The notes below the pieces were generated by a model. It searched no databases and was not told the DNA's origin. It was given only the letters and a program-made list of their open reading frames with translations. A program made the translations under genes and the position numbers. From Halomonas campaniensis (lineage in GTDB: Bacteria; Pseudomonadota; Gammaproteobacteria; Pseudomonadales; Halomonadaceae), in NCBI RefSeq assembly GCF_014193375.1, contig NZ_JACHZF010000001.1, positions 1 to 58,626 of the forward strand: a stretch of 58,626 nt of DNA. The letters run 5' to 3'. Below are positions 45,114 to 53,662 of this stretch, in pieces. How positions within the stretch are numbered: position 1 is the stretch's first letter; each line of letters begins with the position of its first letter.

Positions 45114-45641
45114 ATGCATGACGACCTGACCCGGGAGCTCGCCGAACGCGAGTTCCGCCACGCCATCGCCCTCGAGCTCCGCGAGATGGCCAGGCGCGCC
45201 CGCCGCGCCCTGCTGATCGCGCTGGCCAGCGACACCCACGGCGAGGACGCCCTGGCCGAGCTGGAGCAGGCCGACCGGGCCCTGGCCGAGCTCGACGCCC
45301 TGGCCGCCCGGCACGCCTTCGTGGCGCTGCCGATGCTTGGCGACGTGCGCCGCGGCGTCGACCGGCTGGCCTGCCAGCTCTATCAGGATGGCGCCTGCGA
45401 CAGCCTCGACGAGGACGCCCACGAGGCCTTCCTCAACCGCCATGCCCGCGGGCTGACCGCCCTGGACGGCATCGGCCCGGTCACGGCCCGGCGCCTGTTC
45501 GCCCACGGCATCAGCGACCTCGACCAGCTGCGCGCGCTAGGCCCCGAGGGCCTCGACGCGATCACCGGCCTCAACGCCGCCACCCTGGCCCGCATCCGCG
45601 CCAGCCTCGCGGCGGACGCCCCGGCGGCGGACGCTAAGTAG
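45114..45641 (+). CDS. Helix-hairpin-helix domain protein, 175 aa
   Basis: No signal peptide. The N-terminal two thirds is helical and charged (EREFRHAIALELREMARRAR, LAELEQADRALAELDAL). The last 60 residues have a helix-hairpin-helix fold (ALDGIGPVTARRLFAHGISD, ALGPEGLDAITGLN), a sequence-independent DNA-binding unit seen in repair and recombination proteins. The whole protein is not recognised. Two 12-base copies of TCCCATCGACAG (45077-45088, 45092-45103) lie in its leader, just before the AGGGA ribosome site. Confidence 0.65.
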   Translation: MHDDLTRELAEREFRHAIALELREMARRARRALLIALASDTHGEDALAELEQADRALAELDALAARHAFVALPMLGDVRRGVDRLACQLYQDGACDSLDEDAHEAFLNRHARGLTALDGIGPVTARRLFAHGISDLDQLRALGPEGLDAITGLNAATLARIRASLAADAPAADAK

Positions 45642-45792
45642 CTGCACAGGCGCGCAGGTTCTGGCATAATGCCCTTCGCGGCACATCATCGAGTCCCTCC
45701 TGCCGCGCCCTGAACCCGAATTTCTCACGCCCCGGCCCGGGACTGGCCACGCGTCATTGCGTGGCGCGGCCGTGGTGTTCTGCGGAGACCGC

Positions 45793-47127
45793 ATGACCTT
45801 TTCCGAACTCGGCCTGCGTGCCGAACTGCTCCGTGCCGTCGAGGCGCAGGGCTACACCACCCCGACCCCGATCCAGCGCCAGGCCATCCCCGCCGTCCTC
45901 GAGGGCGGTGACCTGCTGGCCAGCGCCCAGACCGGCACCGGCAAGACCGCCGGCTTCACCCTGCCGATGCTCCAGCGCCTGGCCGGCGGCCCGCGCCCCG
46001 GGCGGCGCGAGGTGCGCGCCCTGGTGCTGACCCCGACCCGCGAGCTGGCCGCCCAGGTCGGCGAGAGCGTGGCCGACTATGGCCGCCACCTGACCCTGAA
46101 GAGCCACGTGATCTTCGGCGGCGTGGGCCAGCAGCCCCAGGTGGATGCCATCCGCCCGGGCCTGGATGTGCTCGTCGCCACCCCGGGTCGTCTGCTCGAC
46201 CTGCAGCAGCAGAAGCATGTCGACCTCTCCAAGGTCGAGATCCTGGTGCTCGACGAAGCCGACCGCATGCTCGACATGGGCTTCATCCACGACATCAGGA
46301 AGATCCTCCGGGTGCTCCCCGAGAAACGCCAGAACCTGCTGTTCTCGGCGACCTTCTCCGACGAGATCCAGGCGCTGGCCAACAAGCTGCTGGACCGCCC
46401 GGCGATGATCGAGGTGGCGCGTCGCAACACCACCGCGGAACTCGTCGACCAGGCGATCTACCGCGTGGATCGCGAGAAGAAGCGTGAGCTGCTCGCCCAC
46501 CTGATCACCGAGCATGACTGGCACCAGGTGCTGGTCTTCACCCGCACCAAGCACGGCGCCAACCGCCTGGCCGAGCAGCTCAGCAAGCAGGACATCCCGG
46601 CCATGGCGATCCATGGCAACAAGAGCCAGTCGGCCCGCACCAAGGCCCTGGCCGCCTTCAAGACTGGCGACCTGCAGGTGCTGGTGGCCACCGATATCGC
46701 GGCCCGCGGCCTCGACATCAGCGAGCTGCCCCACGTGGTCAACTTCGAGCTGCCCAACGTGGCCGAGGACTATGTCCACCGCATCGGCCGCACCGGCCGC
46801 GCCGGCAGCGAGGGCCAGGCCGTATCGCTGGTCTGCGTCGACGAGCATGGCCTGCTCAAGGGGATCGAGCGGCTGATCAAGCGCGACCTGGAGAAGCGCA
46901 TCGAGCCCGGCTTCGAGCCCGACCCCAATGCCAAGCCCGAGCCCATCGAGAACGGCCGCAACCGGCGCGGCGGTGGCGGCGGCCGGGGTGGCCAGCGCCA
47001 GGACGGCCAGCGGCGTGGCGGCCAGTCCGCGCGCGGCGGCAACGCCGGCGGCCAGCGCAGCGGGGGCGACGAGGCACGCGCCCCGCGCCGCCGTAGGCGC
47101 GGCGGCCAGGGCTCGCGTCAGGCCTGA
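45793..47127 (+). CDS. rhlE: DEAD-box RNA helicase RhlE
   Basis: 444 aa. Conserved blocks: Q motif [11 protein letters not shown], Walker [23 protein letters not shown]-type [18 protein letters not shown], then [12 protein letters not shown] and [10 protein letters not shown]. The order and spacing match RhlE. The last 60 residues form an Arg/Gly-rich tail ([11 protein letters not shown]), common in RhlE and used for RNA binding. It unwinds RNA in ribosome assembly and decay. ATG 45793 has GGAG upstream. Confidence 0.93.
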   Translation: MTFSELGLRAELLRAVEAQGYTTPTPIQRQAIPAVLEGGDLLASAQTGTGKTAGFTLPMLQRLAGGPRPGRREVRALVLTPTRELAAQVGESVADYGRHLTLKSHVIFGGVGQQPQVDAIRPGLDVLVATPGRLLDLQQQKHVDLSKVEILVLDEADRMLDMGFIHDIRKILRVLPEKRQNLLFSATFSDEIQALANKLLDRPAMIEVARRNTTAELVDQAIYRVDREKKRELLAHLITEHDWHQVLVFTRTKHGANRLAEQLSKQDIPAMAIHGNKSQSARTKALAAFKTGDLQVLVATDIAARGLDISELPHVVNFELPNVAEDYVHRIGRTGRAGSEGQAVSLVCVDEHGLLKGIERLIKRDLEKRIEPGFEPDPNAKPEPIENGRNRRGGGGGRGGQRQDGQRRGGQSARGGNAGGQRSGGDEARAPRRRRRGGQGSRQA

Positions 47128-47134
47128 CCGGCTG

Positions 47135-47168
47135 GCGGGCTAGTTCGGAATATGCGAATGTAGCCCGC
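47135..47168 (+). terminator. Hairpin after rhlE
   Basis: GCGGGCTA (47135-47142) pairs with TAGCCCGC (47161-47168) across an 18-base loop, followed by TCTTATC. It lies in the 69-base space between rhlE and the next gene and is a plausible but loose terminator. Confidence 0.4.
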
Positions 47169-47196
47169 TCTTATCGACGAGTGATGCGACACCACC

Positions 47197-47745
47197 ATGT
47201 TGAAGCGACTGCTGGGCAAGACGCCCATCGACGTCTGGGTGATCAAGCAGGTCGATACCGACCTGCTCCACCTGTGTGGACGCGCCACCCTGGAGGCGAA
47301 GCCGAACCGCAAGGCGGTACTGGCAGCGCTTGAGGGCGGTCACTTCTCGGGCCCCGTGAGGATGGCTGCCGGCGGCGTGATGCTCAATGCCCGCCTGTTC
47401 GCCGCCCTGGTGCCCGCCGAGGCGCTGCAGCTGCTGCCCGATGACCAGGCCCGCTGGCAGGGACGCGACTGGAGCATTGCCCAGGTGCCGCAGCGCTGCT
47501 GGACCTTCCAGGGCCGGCTCACCGTCCAGCCGAACCCCGCCGCGGGCCCCCATGCCCTGGTGAGCATCGAGGATGTCACCGACATCCGCCAGCGGGTGGA
47601 GGGGACCACGCCCCGGCGACCGGGCGAAGTGGTCTTCCGGGCCGAGAACGCCAACGAGGACGACCCGCTGCTGGCGCCGAAGCGCGAAGCCTCCCGGGGC
47701 CCGCGGCTCGGGGCCGGCCGGGAGTGGCGACGTGACGGTGACTGA
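47197..47745 (+). CDS. Hypothetical protein, 182 aa
   Basis: A soluble protein starting MLKRLLGKTPIDVWVIKQV, without signal peptide or clear membrane segment. A central Ala/Leu-rich region (GVMLNARLFAALVPAEAL) precedes a Trp-containing segment (DWSIAQVPQRCWTFQGRLTV) and a basic, low-information tail. It ends inside the start of the next gene (14-base overlap), so the two are co-translated. I do not recognise a family. Confidence 0.65.
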   Translation: MLKRLLGKTPIDVWVIKQVDTDLLHLCGRATLEAKPNRKAVLAALEGGHFSGPVRMAAGGVMLNARLFAALVPAEALQLLPDDQARWQGRDWSIAQVPQRCWTFQGRLTVQPNPAAGPHALVSIEDVTDIRQRVEGTTPRRPGEVVFRAENANEDDPLLAPKREASRGPRLGAGREWRRDGD

Positions 47746-48952
47746 TGCCCCGCGAGCCGACCGTCGCGCGCTGCTAGTCTTCATCGGCCTGATGGTGCTG
47801 GTGGGGCTCAACCTGCGTCCTGCCCTCTCAAGCCTGGCCCCGGTGCTGACCCGCATCCAGCAGGACATGGGGCTCTCGGCCCTGTCCATCGGGGCCCTCA
47901 CCACCCTGCCGGTGCTCTGCCTCGGCCTCTTCGCCCCCCTGGCGCCCTGGCTGGCCAAGCGCCTGGGCCCCGAGACCACCCTCTCCGCCGCCCTGCTGCT
48001 GCTGGCCAGCGGCCTGCTGCTGCGCGGCATTGCGGCCACCACGGCGCTGTTCATCGGCACCCTGATGGTGGGAGCGGCGATCGGCATTGCCGGCACCCTG
48101 CTCCCGGCCCTGGTCAAGCGCGAACTGCCCGCCGGTGCGGACCTGATGACCGGCGTCTACACCATGGCGCTCTGCCTGGGGGGCGCCCTGGGCGCCGGGC
48201 TGAGCATTCCCCTGGCCGACGCCCTGGGTGGCTGGTCCGCCGGGCTGGCCAGCTGGTCCGCCCTTGCGGCCCTGGGCCTGGTGGCCTGGCTGACCCTGAT
48301 GCCGCGCCACGACGGCGCCACGGCGCTGCCGGGCGGCGGCGGTTCCACCCGCGAACTGCTCGGCCAGCCGCTGGCCTGGCAGGTGATGCTGTTCATGGGC
48401 AGCCAGTCGTCGCTGGCCTACATCGTCTTCGGCTGGCTGCCCACCCTGCTGGTGGCGCGGGGCTACAGCGAGGCCGAGGCCGGCTGGATGATGGGGGCCT
48501 CGGTGATGGTGCAGCTGATCTCCGCGCTGTCGGCCCCCTGGCTGGCCAGGCTCGGCCGCGACCAGCGACCCGCCCTGCTGATCGTGCTGGGCTGCGTCGG
48601 CGCGGGCTTCTGGCTGCTGCTGCAGGCGCCGGCGGCCTGGCGCTGGCCCGGGGTGGTGCTGCTGGGACTGGGCCAGGGCGGTGGCTTCAGCCTGGCATTG
48701 ACGCTGATCGTGCTGCGCACCGGCAACTCGCGGCTGGCCGGCAAGCTGTCGGGAATCGCCCAGGGCGGGGGCTATACCCTGGCCGCCATGGGCCCGCTGG
48801 GCATCGGTGTGATGCTGCAGTTCGGGGTCGGCCTGCCCAGCGTCACCCTGGTGCTGCTGGGCATCGTCGCCACCAGCATGGGCTTCGCCCTGTTCGCCGG
48901 CCGCAATCGCCGACTGGAGGTCGACGCGGCAGGAGGCCTCGTCACTCGCTGA
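47732..48952 (+). CDS. MFS transporter, CynX/NimT type
   Basis: 406 aa with 12 hydrophobic segments. The N-terminal VGLNLRPALSSLAPVL and the GLFAPLAPWLAKRLG loop are characteristic of the CynX/NimT (cyanate/nitroimidazole) group of MFS carriers; the substrate is unknown. I chose GTG 47732, which has GGAG 7 bases upstream; a second GTG at 47738 is possible. It overlaps the preceding gene by 14 bases and the convergent thioesterase gene by 11. Confidence 0.87.
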   Translation: MTVTDAPRADRRALLVFIGLMVLVGLNLRPALSSLAPVLTRIQQDMGLSALSIGALTTLPVLCLGLFAPLAPWLAKRLGPETTLSAALLLLASGLLLRGIAATTALFIGTLMVGAAIGIAGTLLPALVKRELPAGADLMTGVYTMALCLGGALGAGLSIPLADALGGWSAGLASWSALAALGLVAWLTLMPRHDGATALPGGGGSTRELLGQPLAWQVMLFMGSQSSLAYIVFGWLPTLLVARGYSEAEAGWMMGASVMVQLISALSAPWLARLGRDQRPALLIVLGCVGAGFWLLLQAPAAWRWPGVVLLGLGQGGGFSLALTLIVLRTGNSRLAGKLSGIAQGGGYTLAAMGPLGIGVMLQFGVGLPSVTLVLLGIVATSMGFALFAGRNRRLEVDAAGGLVTR

Positions 48953-49364
48953 GCACCAGCGGGGCGAGCAGGTCGCGTACCTCGCCCTCGATGGGGATTG
49001 CCCGGTTGGCGGCCACGTCGAGCAGCACGAAGGTCAGGGTGGCGTCGCTGACCAGGGCCCCATCCCTGACGCGCCGGATCTCCTGGCGCATCCTGGCGCT
49101 GCGGGTGCCCAGCTCGGCCAGGCGGGTCAGCACCTCGAGGTCATCGCCGGCTACCGCCGCTTCGCGATAGTCGATGTTGAGGTTGACCGCCACGAAGGCC
49201 ACGTCGCCGCGCTGCAGGCGGCGTGCCACCTCGGGGCGGTCATCGAAGTAGCCCCAGCGCCCCTCCTCGAGGAACTCGAGATAGCGGGCGTTGTTGACGT
49301 GGCCGTAGCCGTCCAGGTGGTAGCCGCGCACGCGCAGGGCGGTGCGGGAGATGCGGGAGTCCAT
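48942..49364 (-). CDS. 4HBT-fold acyl-CoA thioesterase
   Basis: 140 aa, a single hotdog domain. The catalytic DGYGHVNNARYLEF segment (Asp and conserved HVNN) and the mid-domain NLNIDYREAAVAGDDLEVLT are typical of YbgC/FadM-like thioesterases that hydrolyse acyl-CoA. A PsrA-like palindrome lies 70 bases upstream of the start, consistent with fatty-acid control. Exact substrate length is not deducible. Confidence 0.88.
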   Translation of the reverse strand: MDSRISRTALRVRGYHLDGYGHVNNARYLEFLEEGRWGYFDDRPEVARRLQRGDVAFVAVNLNIDYREAAVAGDDLEVLTRLAELGTRSARMRQEIRRVRDGALVSDATLTFVLLDVAANRAIPIEGEVRDLLAPLVLSE

Positions 49365-49433
49365 GCCATGCCTCCTAGTGGTGTGAGTCTTGGGGTGAGG
49401 GCCCGATTCTAGCCAGCCGACCGGCCGACAATC

Positions 49434-49445
49434 AAACGATCGTTT
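49434..49445. promoter_or_regulatory. PsrA-like palindrome
   Basis: AAACGATCGTTT is a perfect 12-bp palindrome and, with the C before it, fits the known PsrA pattern C/GAAAC(N2-4)GTTTG/C apart from the last base. PsrA is the fatty-acid-responsive TetR repressor of pseudomonads and relatives. The site lies 70 bases upstream of the thioesterase start and 126 bases before rdgC. Confidence 0.5.
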
Positions 49446-49535
49446 TATCTCGGCGTATCCCCCGCTGCCGATTGCCGTCTCGCCGGCACGCCACTAGCAG
49501 GGGCCGACACGCTGGTACCCCCGCCCCCCTTCGGG

Positions 49536-49541
49536 GATAAT
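49536..49541 (+). promoter_or_regulatory. Possible -10 element of rdgC
   Basis: GATAAT lies 30 bases before the rdgC ATG and resembles the TATAAT consensus. It follows a C-rich stretch with no clear -35 hexamer at the right distance, so this is only a candidate. Confidence 0.3.
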
Positions 49542-49570
49542 GGCGGTCCTTTTCGCTCGGGAAATGCTTC

Positions 49571-50494
49571 ATGTGGTTCAAGCACTTGCACCTGTATCGC
49601 CTGCACGACGCACCGCAGCTGGATGCGGCCACCCTCGAGGAGGCCCTGGCCGAGCACGCCGCGCGCCCCCTGGGCAGCCGTGATCCGCGCCGGATGGGCT
49701 GGACCGCCCCCGCCGGCCGGGCCGGCACCGCGCGGCTGCATGACCTGCAGGGCCAGCGGCTGATCAGCGCCCTGCGCCAGGAGCGCCTGCTGCCCGCCGC
49801 CGTGGTGCGCGAGGAGGTGGAAGAGCGCGCCGCCGAGGTGGAGGCCCGCGAGGGCCGCAAGCTGCGCCGCCAGGAGAAGATCACCCTGAAGGAGCAGGTG
49901 GTCGAGGAGCTGCTGCCCCGCGCCTTCGTGCGCAGCCAGAGGATCGACCTGTGGTGGGACACCCGCCGCGGGCTGATCGGCATCAACGCCAGCTCCCGCA
50001 CCCGCGCCGAGGAGGTGCTGGACCTGCTGCGCGAGACCCTGGGCAGTCTCAAGGTCACGCCGCTGGCCAGCCAGACCCTGCCGGTCCGCGCCATGACCCA
50101 GTGGCTGACCGACCCCGGCTCGCGGCCCGCCGACCTGGTGCTGGGCGACCAGGTGGAGCTCAAGGCCAAGGGCGACGACGGCGTGCTGCGCGCCCGCCAG
50201 GTGGACCTGGACAGCGACGAGATCCAGCAGCTGCTGGAGAGCGGCCGCCAGGCCAGCAAGCTGGCCCTGGAACTCGAGGGGCGGCTAAGCTTCGTGCTGC
50301 ATGACGACCTGGCCCTCAAGTCCCTGCGCTTCGGCGACGCCCTGATCGAGGAGGCCAACCAGTCCGACGACGGCGACGACGCCCTGATGCGGCTGGAGAC
50401 CGACTTCGTGCTGATGGCCCAGGCCCTGGGCGAAAGCATCGAGCGCCTGATCGCCTGGCTGGGCGGTGAGGCCGGTACCGCGAGCAACGTGTGA
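49571..50494 (+). CDS. rdgC: Recombination-associated protein RdgC
   Basis: 307 aa, matching the family's usual length of about 300. MWFKHLHLYRL, GWTAPAG, KLRRQEKITLKEQVVEELLPRAF (the segment before PRAF shown in part) and WWDTRRGLIGINAS are the conserved RdgC blocks. RdgC is a ring-shaped dsDNA-binding protein that limits RecA-dependent recombination. The ATG follows a weak purine stretch (CGGGAAATGCTTC). Confidence 0.94.
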   Translation: MWFKHLHLYRLHDAPQLDAATLEEALAEHAARPLGSRDPRRMGWTAPAGRAGTARLHDLQGQRLISALRQERLLPAAVVREEVEERAAEVEAREGRKLRRQEKITLKEQVVEELLPRAFVRSQRIDLWWDTRRGLIGINASSRTRAEEVLDLLRETLGSLKVTPLASQTLPVRAMTQWLTDPGSRPADLVLGDQVELKAKGDDGVLRARQVDLDSDEIQQLLESGRQASKLALELEGRLSFVLHDDLALKSLRFGDALIEEANQSDDGDDALMRLETDFVLMAQALGESIERLIAWLGGEAGTASNV

Positions 50495-50499
50495 GTTCC

Positions 50500-51669
50500 A
50501 TGACCGAGAAACGACCCGACGCCTCCACGGATCCCTGGGCGGAGATCCGCCCCTATCAGGATGACGAGGTCGCCGAGGTGCTGTCGCGCCTGGCCCACGA
50601 CCCCGAACTGCTGGATGCCCTGACCCGCTTCCGCCTGCCGCGGCTGTCGCGGTTCATGCCCAGCCTGTCGCGCACCCTGGCCAGCCTGGCGATCCGCCGC
50701 GAGGTGCGCGGCGTGTCCAGCGTCCACGACTTCCAGATGCGCATCGCCCACTACATGGAGCGGATGATCCGCACCACCACCGACGACTTCCGTGCCGACG
50801 GCCTGGAGGCGCTGGATGACGACACCGCCTACCTGTTCATCGGCAACCACCGCGACATCTCGCTGGACCCGGCCTTCGTCAACTATGCCCTCTACCTGGC
50901 CGGCCGGGCGACGGTGCGCATCGCCATCGGCGACAACCTGCTCAAGAAGCCCTATGTCACCGACCTGATGCGCCTCAACAAGAGCTTCATCGTGCCGCGC
51001 AGCGCCCGCGGCAAGCGCGCCATGCTGGCGGCCTACCAGCGGCTCTCCGGCTACATCCGCCACTCCATCACCGAGGACAACCACTCGATCTGGATGGCCC
51101 AGCGCGAGGGGCGCGCCAAGGATGGCATCGACCGCACCGACCCGGCCATCATCAAGATGATGACCATGTCGCGCCGCGCCGAGGACCGCGAGGTCGGCGT
51201 CGGCGAGGCCATCCGCGAGCTGCGCCTGGTGCCGGTGTCGATCAGCTACGAGTATGACCCCTGCGACGTGCAGAAGGCCCGCGAGCTCCACGCCCTGCAC
51301 ACCAGCGGTAACTACGCGAAGGGCCAGTTCGAGGACATCCAGTCCATCGTGGCGGGCATCACCGGCCACAAGGGCCGCGTCCGGCTGACCTTCGGCACGC
51401 CGCTGGCCGCCGACTTCGACGGGGCCGAGGCGGTGGCCGCCGAGATCGACCGCCAGGTGCTGGCCGGCTACCACCTCTTCCCCAGCCACTACCTGGCCCT
51501 GGAGGCCCTGGGCGATGCCCCGGAGCTGGTGGACCCGAGCGGCATCACCGACGCGGACCGCGCCCGTTTCCGGGCCAGGCTCCAGCAGGTACCGGCCGAG
51601 CTGCGCGACTGGTGGCTGGCCCAGTACGCCAACCCGGTGCGCAACAAGGCCGGACGGATCGGCGACTGA
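50500..51669 (+). CDS. 1-acyl-glycerol-3-phosphate-type acyltransferase
   Basis: 389 aa. The PlsC-like domain has the catalytic NHRDISLDP (HxxxxD) and the acyl-acceptor segment SIWMAQREGRAKDG; both are conserved in phospholipid acyltransferases. The N-terminal 110 and C-terminal 100 residues are helical and not assigned. It lacks an obvious membrane helix. It starts just after rdgC, using ATG 50500 rather than the in-frame GTG three codons upstream, though neither has a strong ribosome site. Confidence 0.8.
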   Translation: MTEKRPDASTDPWAEIRPYQDDEVAEVLSRLAHDPELLDALTRFRLPRLSRFMPSLSRTLASLAIRREVRGVSSVHDFQMRIAHYMERMIRTTTDDFRADGLEALDDDTAYLFIGNHRDISLDPAFVNYALYLAGRATVRIAIGDNLLKKPYVTDLMRLNKSFIVPRSARGKRAMLAAYQRLSGYIRHSITEDNHSIWMAQREGRAKDGIDRTDPAIIKMMTMSRRAEDREVGVGEAIRELRLVPVSISYEYDPCDVQKARELHALHTSGNYAKGQFEDIQSIVAGITGHKGRVRLTFGTPLAADFDGAEAVAAEIDRQVLAGYHLFPSHYLALEALGDAPELVDPSGITDADRARFRARLQQVPAELRDWWLAQYANPVRNKAGRIGD

Positions 51670-51686
51670 CCCACGACGAGGGCACC

Positions 51687-52871
51687 ATGGGCCACTCCCA
51701 CGCACACCACCCCCTTCCCCCGGACCGCGGCGCCCAGACCCGCGAGGCCCACAAGGTCACGCTGATCGGGGCGCTGGTCGACTTCGTGGTGGGCGTGGCC
51801 AAGATGGTCGCCGGCTTCATGGTCGGCTCGGCGGCCCTGGTAGCCGACGGCATCCACTCCTTCTCCGACATCCTCACCGATGTCTTCGTGCTGGCGGCCA
51901 CCCACTTCGGCCGCCAGGCACCCGACAGCAACCACCCCTATGGCCACGGCCGCATCGAGACCCTGGCCACCCTGTGGCTGGGCAGCGTACTGATCTTCGT
52001 CGCCGGGGGCATCGCCTGGGCCAGCGTGACGCGACTGATTGCCGGCGAGCCGATTCCCGCGCCCGGCCTCTGGGCCATCGGCATCGCCGTGATCGCCCTG
52101 GGGGCCAAGGAGTGGATCTTCCGCTACACGATGCGCGTGGCCAGGCGGGTGAATTCCCGGCTGCTGGAGGCCAACGCCTGGCACTCCCGCTCCGATGCCC
52201 TCTCCACCGTGGTGGTGCTGGTCGGCCTGGTCGCCGCCCAGTTCGGCGCCGGCTGGATGGATGCGGTGGCCGCGGTCATCGTCGGCGTGATGGTCGGCCA
52301 GGTCGGGGGGCGGCTGCTGTGGGAGTCGAGCCAGGAGCTCATCGATACCGCCCTGCCCGGGGAGGAGCGCCGCGAGATGCAGGCGGTGGCCGAGCGGGTG
52401 CCCGGGGTCAGGGGAGTACACGACCTGCGTACCCGCACCCTGGGCAGCCACGCCCTGCTCGACCTGCACATCGTCGTGCCCCCGCGAGTGACGGTCTCCG
52501 AGGCCCACGAGATCGGCAACGCCGTGACCCGCCGGCTGCGCGAGGCCTTCCCCCGCCTGTCCGATGTCACCTTCCATATCGACCCCGAGGATGACTCGGG
52601 GGAGACGGAGCACAGCCTGCGCCCCGGCCTGCCGCTGCGCGGCGATGTGGAGGGGATGCTCGACGAGACCTGGCGCAACGTAAGCGTCTGGCATGCCCGG
52701 GTCGCCCTGGACCTGCACTACCTGGACAACCAGGTGGACGTCTCGATCTTCGTCAACGCGCTGCCGGACGGCCAGAGTCTGGACGAGGCCGCCGACGAGC
52801 TGCGCCGGGCCGCCCTCCCGCTCGGCTGGGTCGGCCGGCTGCGCGTCTGGCAGGGGCCCGGCAAGGGATGA
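51687..52871 (+). CDS. Cation diffusion facilitator metal exporter
   Basis: 394 aa. A His-rich N-terminus (MGHSHAHHPLPP) precedes six hydrophobic segments with the CDF metal sites: DGIHSFSDILTD (HxxxD in helix 2) and NAWHSRSDAL (HxxxD in helix 5), and the conserved HPYGHGRIETLA loop. A cytoplasmic domain of about 200 residues, longer than the usual 80-100, follows. It exports Zn2+, Fe2+, Mn2+ or similar; the ion is not deducible. Confidence 0.9.
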   Translation: MGHSHAHHPLPPDRGAQTREAHKVTLIGALVDFVVGVAKMVAGFMVGSAALVADGIHSFSDILTDVFVLAATHFGRQAPDSNHPYGHGRIETLATLWLGSVLIFVAGGIAWASVTRLIAGEPIPAPGLWAIGIAVIALGAKEWIFRYTMRVARRVNSRLLEANAWHSRSDALSTVVVLVGLVAAQFGAGWMDAVAAVIVGVMVGQVGGRLLWESSQELIDTALPGEERREMQAVAERVPGVRGVHDLRTRTLGSHALLDLHIVVPPRVTVSEAHEIGNAVTRRLREAFPRLSDVTFHIDPEDDSGETEHSLRPGLPLRGDVEGMLDETWRNVSVWHARVALDLHYLDNQVDVSIFVNALPDGQSLDEAADELRRAALPLGWVGRLRVWQGPGKG

Positions 52872-52945
52872 GACGCCTCAGGCATTCGCATGAGGCGCCC
52901 GCTGCGCCTAAACTTTAGTCATTGCCGAACCAGCCGAGCTTCCGG

Positions 52946-53653
52946 ATGCCACGACCGCCACCGCATCACCCCGTGTCGCCCGGCCGCCGCCGTTTCCTGG
53001 TGGGGCTGGGCGGCCTGCTGCTGGCGACCGGGCTGGGGCTACGCCCGGGCCTCGTCGATGCCAACCTCGACCCCTCGCGCCTTCGCCAGAGCATGCAGCG
53101 CCGCTACGGCCAGGGTGGCCTCGCCGTGCTGGAGGAGTGGTTCGCGCTGCTCGACCGCCTGCGGGGCGCCGACCTGCAGACCCGGCTGCGCGAGGTCAAC
53201 GCCTTCTTCAATCGCCGCGTGCGCTGGGTGGACGACATCGACAACTGGGGCGCCGAAGACCACTGGGCGACCCCCCTGGAGACCATGGGCCAGGGCCAGG
53301 GGGACTGCGAGGACTACTCCATCGCCAAGTACGTGACCCTCAAGCAGCTCGGCGTGCCCGGCCAGCAGCTGCGCATGATCTACGTGCGCGCGCGCATCGG
53401 CCGCAGCCAGATCACCCAGGCCCACATGGTGCTGGGCTACTACGAGACGCCGGGGGCCGAGCCGCTGATCCTCGACAACCTGGTGCCCTCGATCACGCCG
53501 GCCTCCCAGCGCACCGACCTCGACCCGCTGTTCAGTTTCAACAGCCAAGGCCTCTGGGCGGGGGGCAGCGAGCAGTCCCGGGCCGACCCGCTGGCCCGGC
53601 TGTCGCGGTGGCGCAGCGTGATCGAGCGCATGCGTGAACAGGGATTCATCTAG
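52946..53653 (+). CDS. lapG: LapG periplasmic cysteine protease
   Basis: 235 aa. An export signal with RRR (SPGRRRFLVGLGGLLLATGL) precedes a transglutaminase-like protease domain. The catalytic triad is Cys121 (GDCEDYS), His160 (AHMVLGYY) and Asp177 (LDNLV). LapG cuts a large adhesin off the cell surface when c-di-GMP is low; it is held inactive by LapD, encoded 9 bases downstream. ATG 52946 is preferred; an in-frame TTG at 52922 lacks a ribosome site. Confidence 0.92.
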   Translation: MPRPPPHHPVSPGRRRFLVGLGGLLLATGLGLRPGLVDANLDPSRLRQSMQRRYGQGGLAVLEEWFALLDRLRGADLQTRLREVNAFFNRRVRWVDDIDNWGAEDHWATPLETMGQGQGDCEDYSIAKYVTLKQLGVPGQQLRMIYVRARIGRSQITQAHMVLGYYETPGAEPLILDNLVPSITPASQRTDLDPLFSFNSQGLWAGGSEQSRADPLARLSRWRSVIERMREQGFI

Positions 53654-53662
53654 GAGACGACC

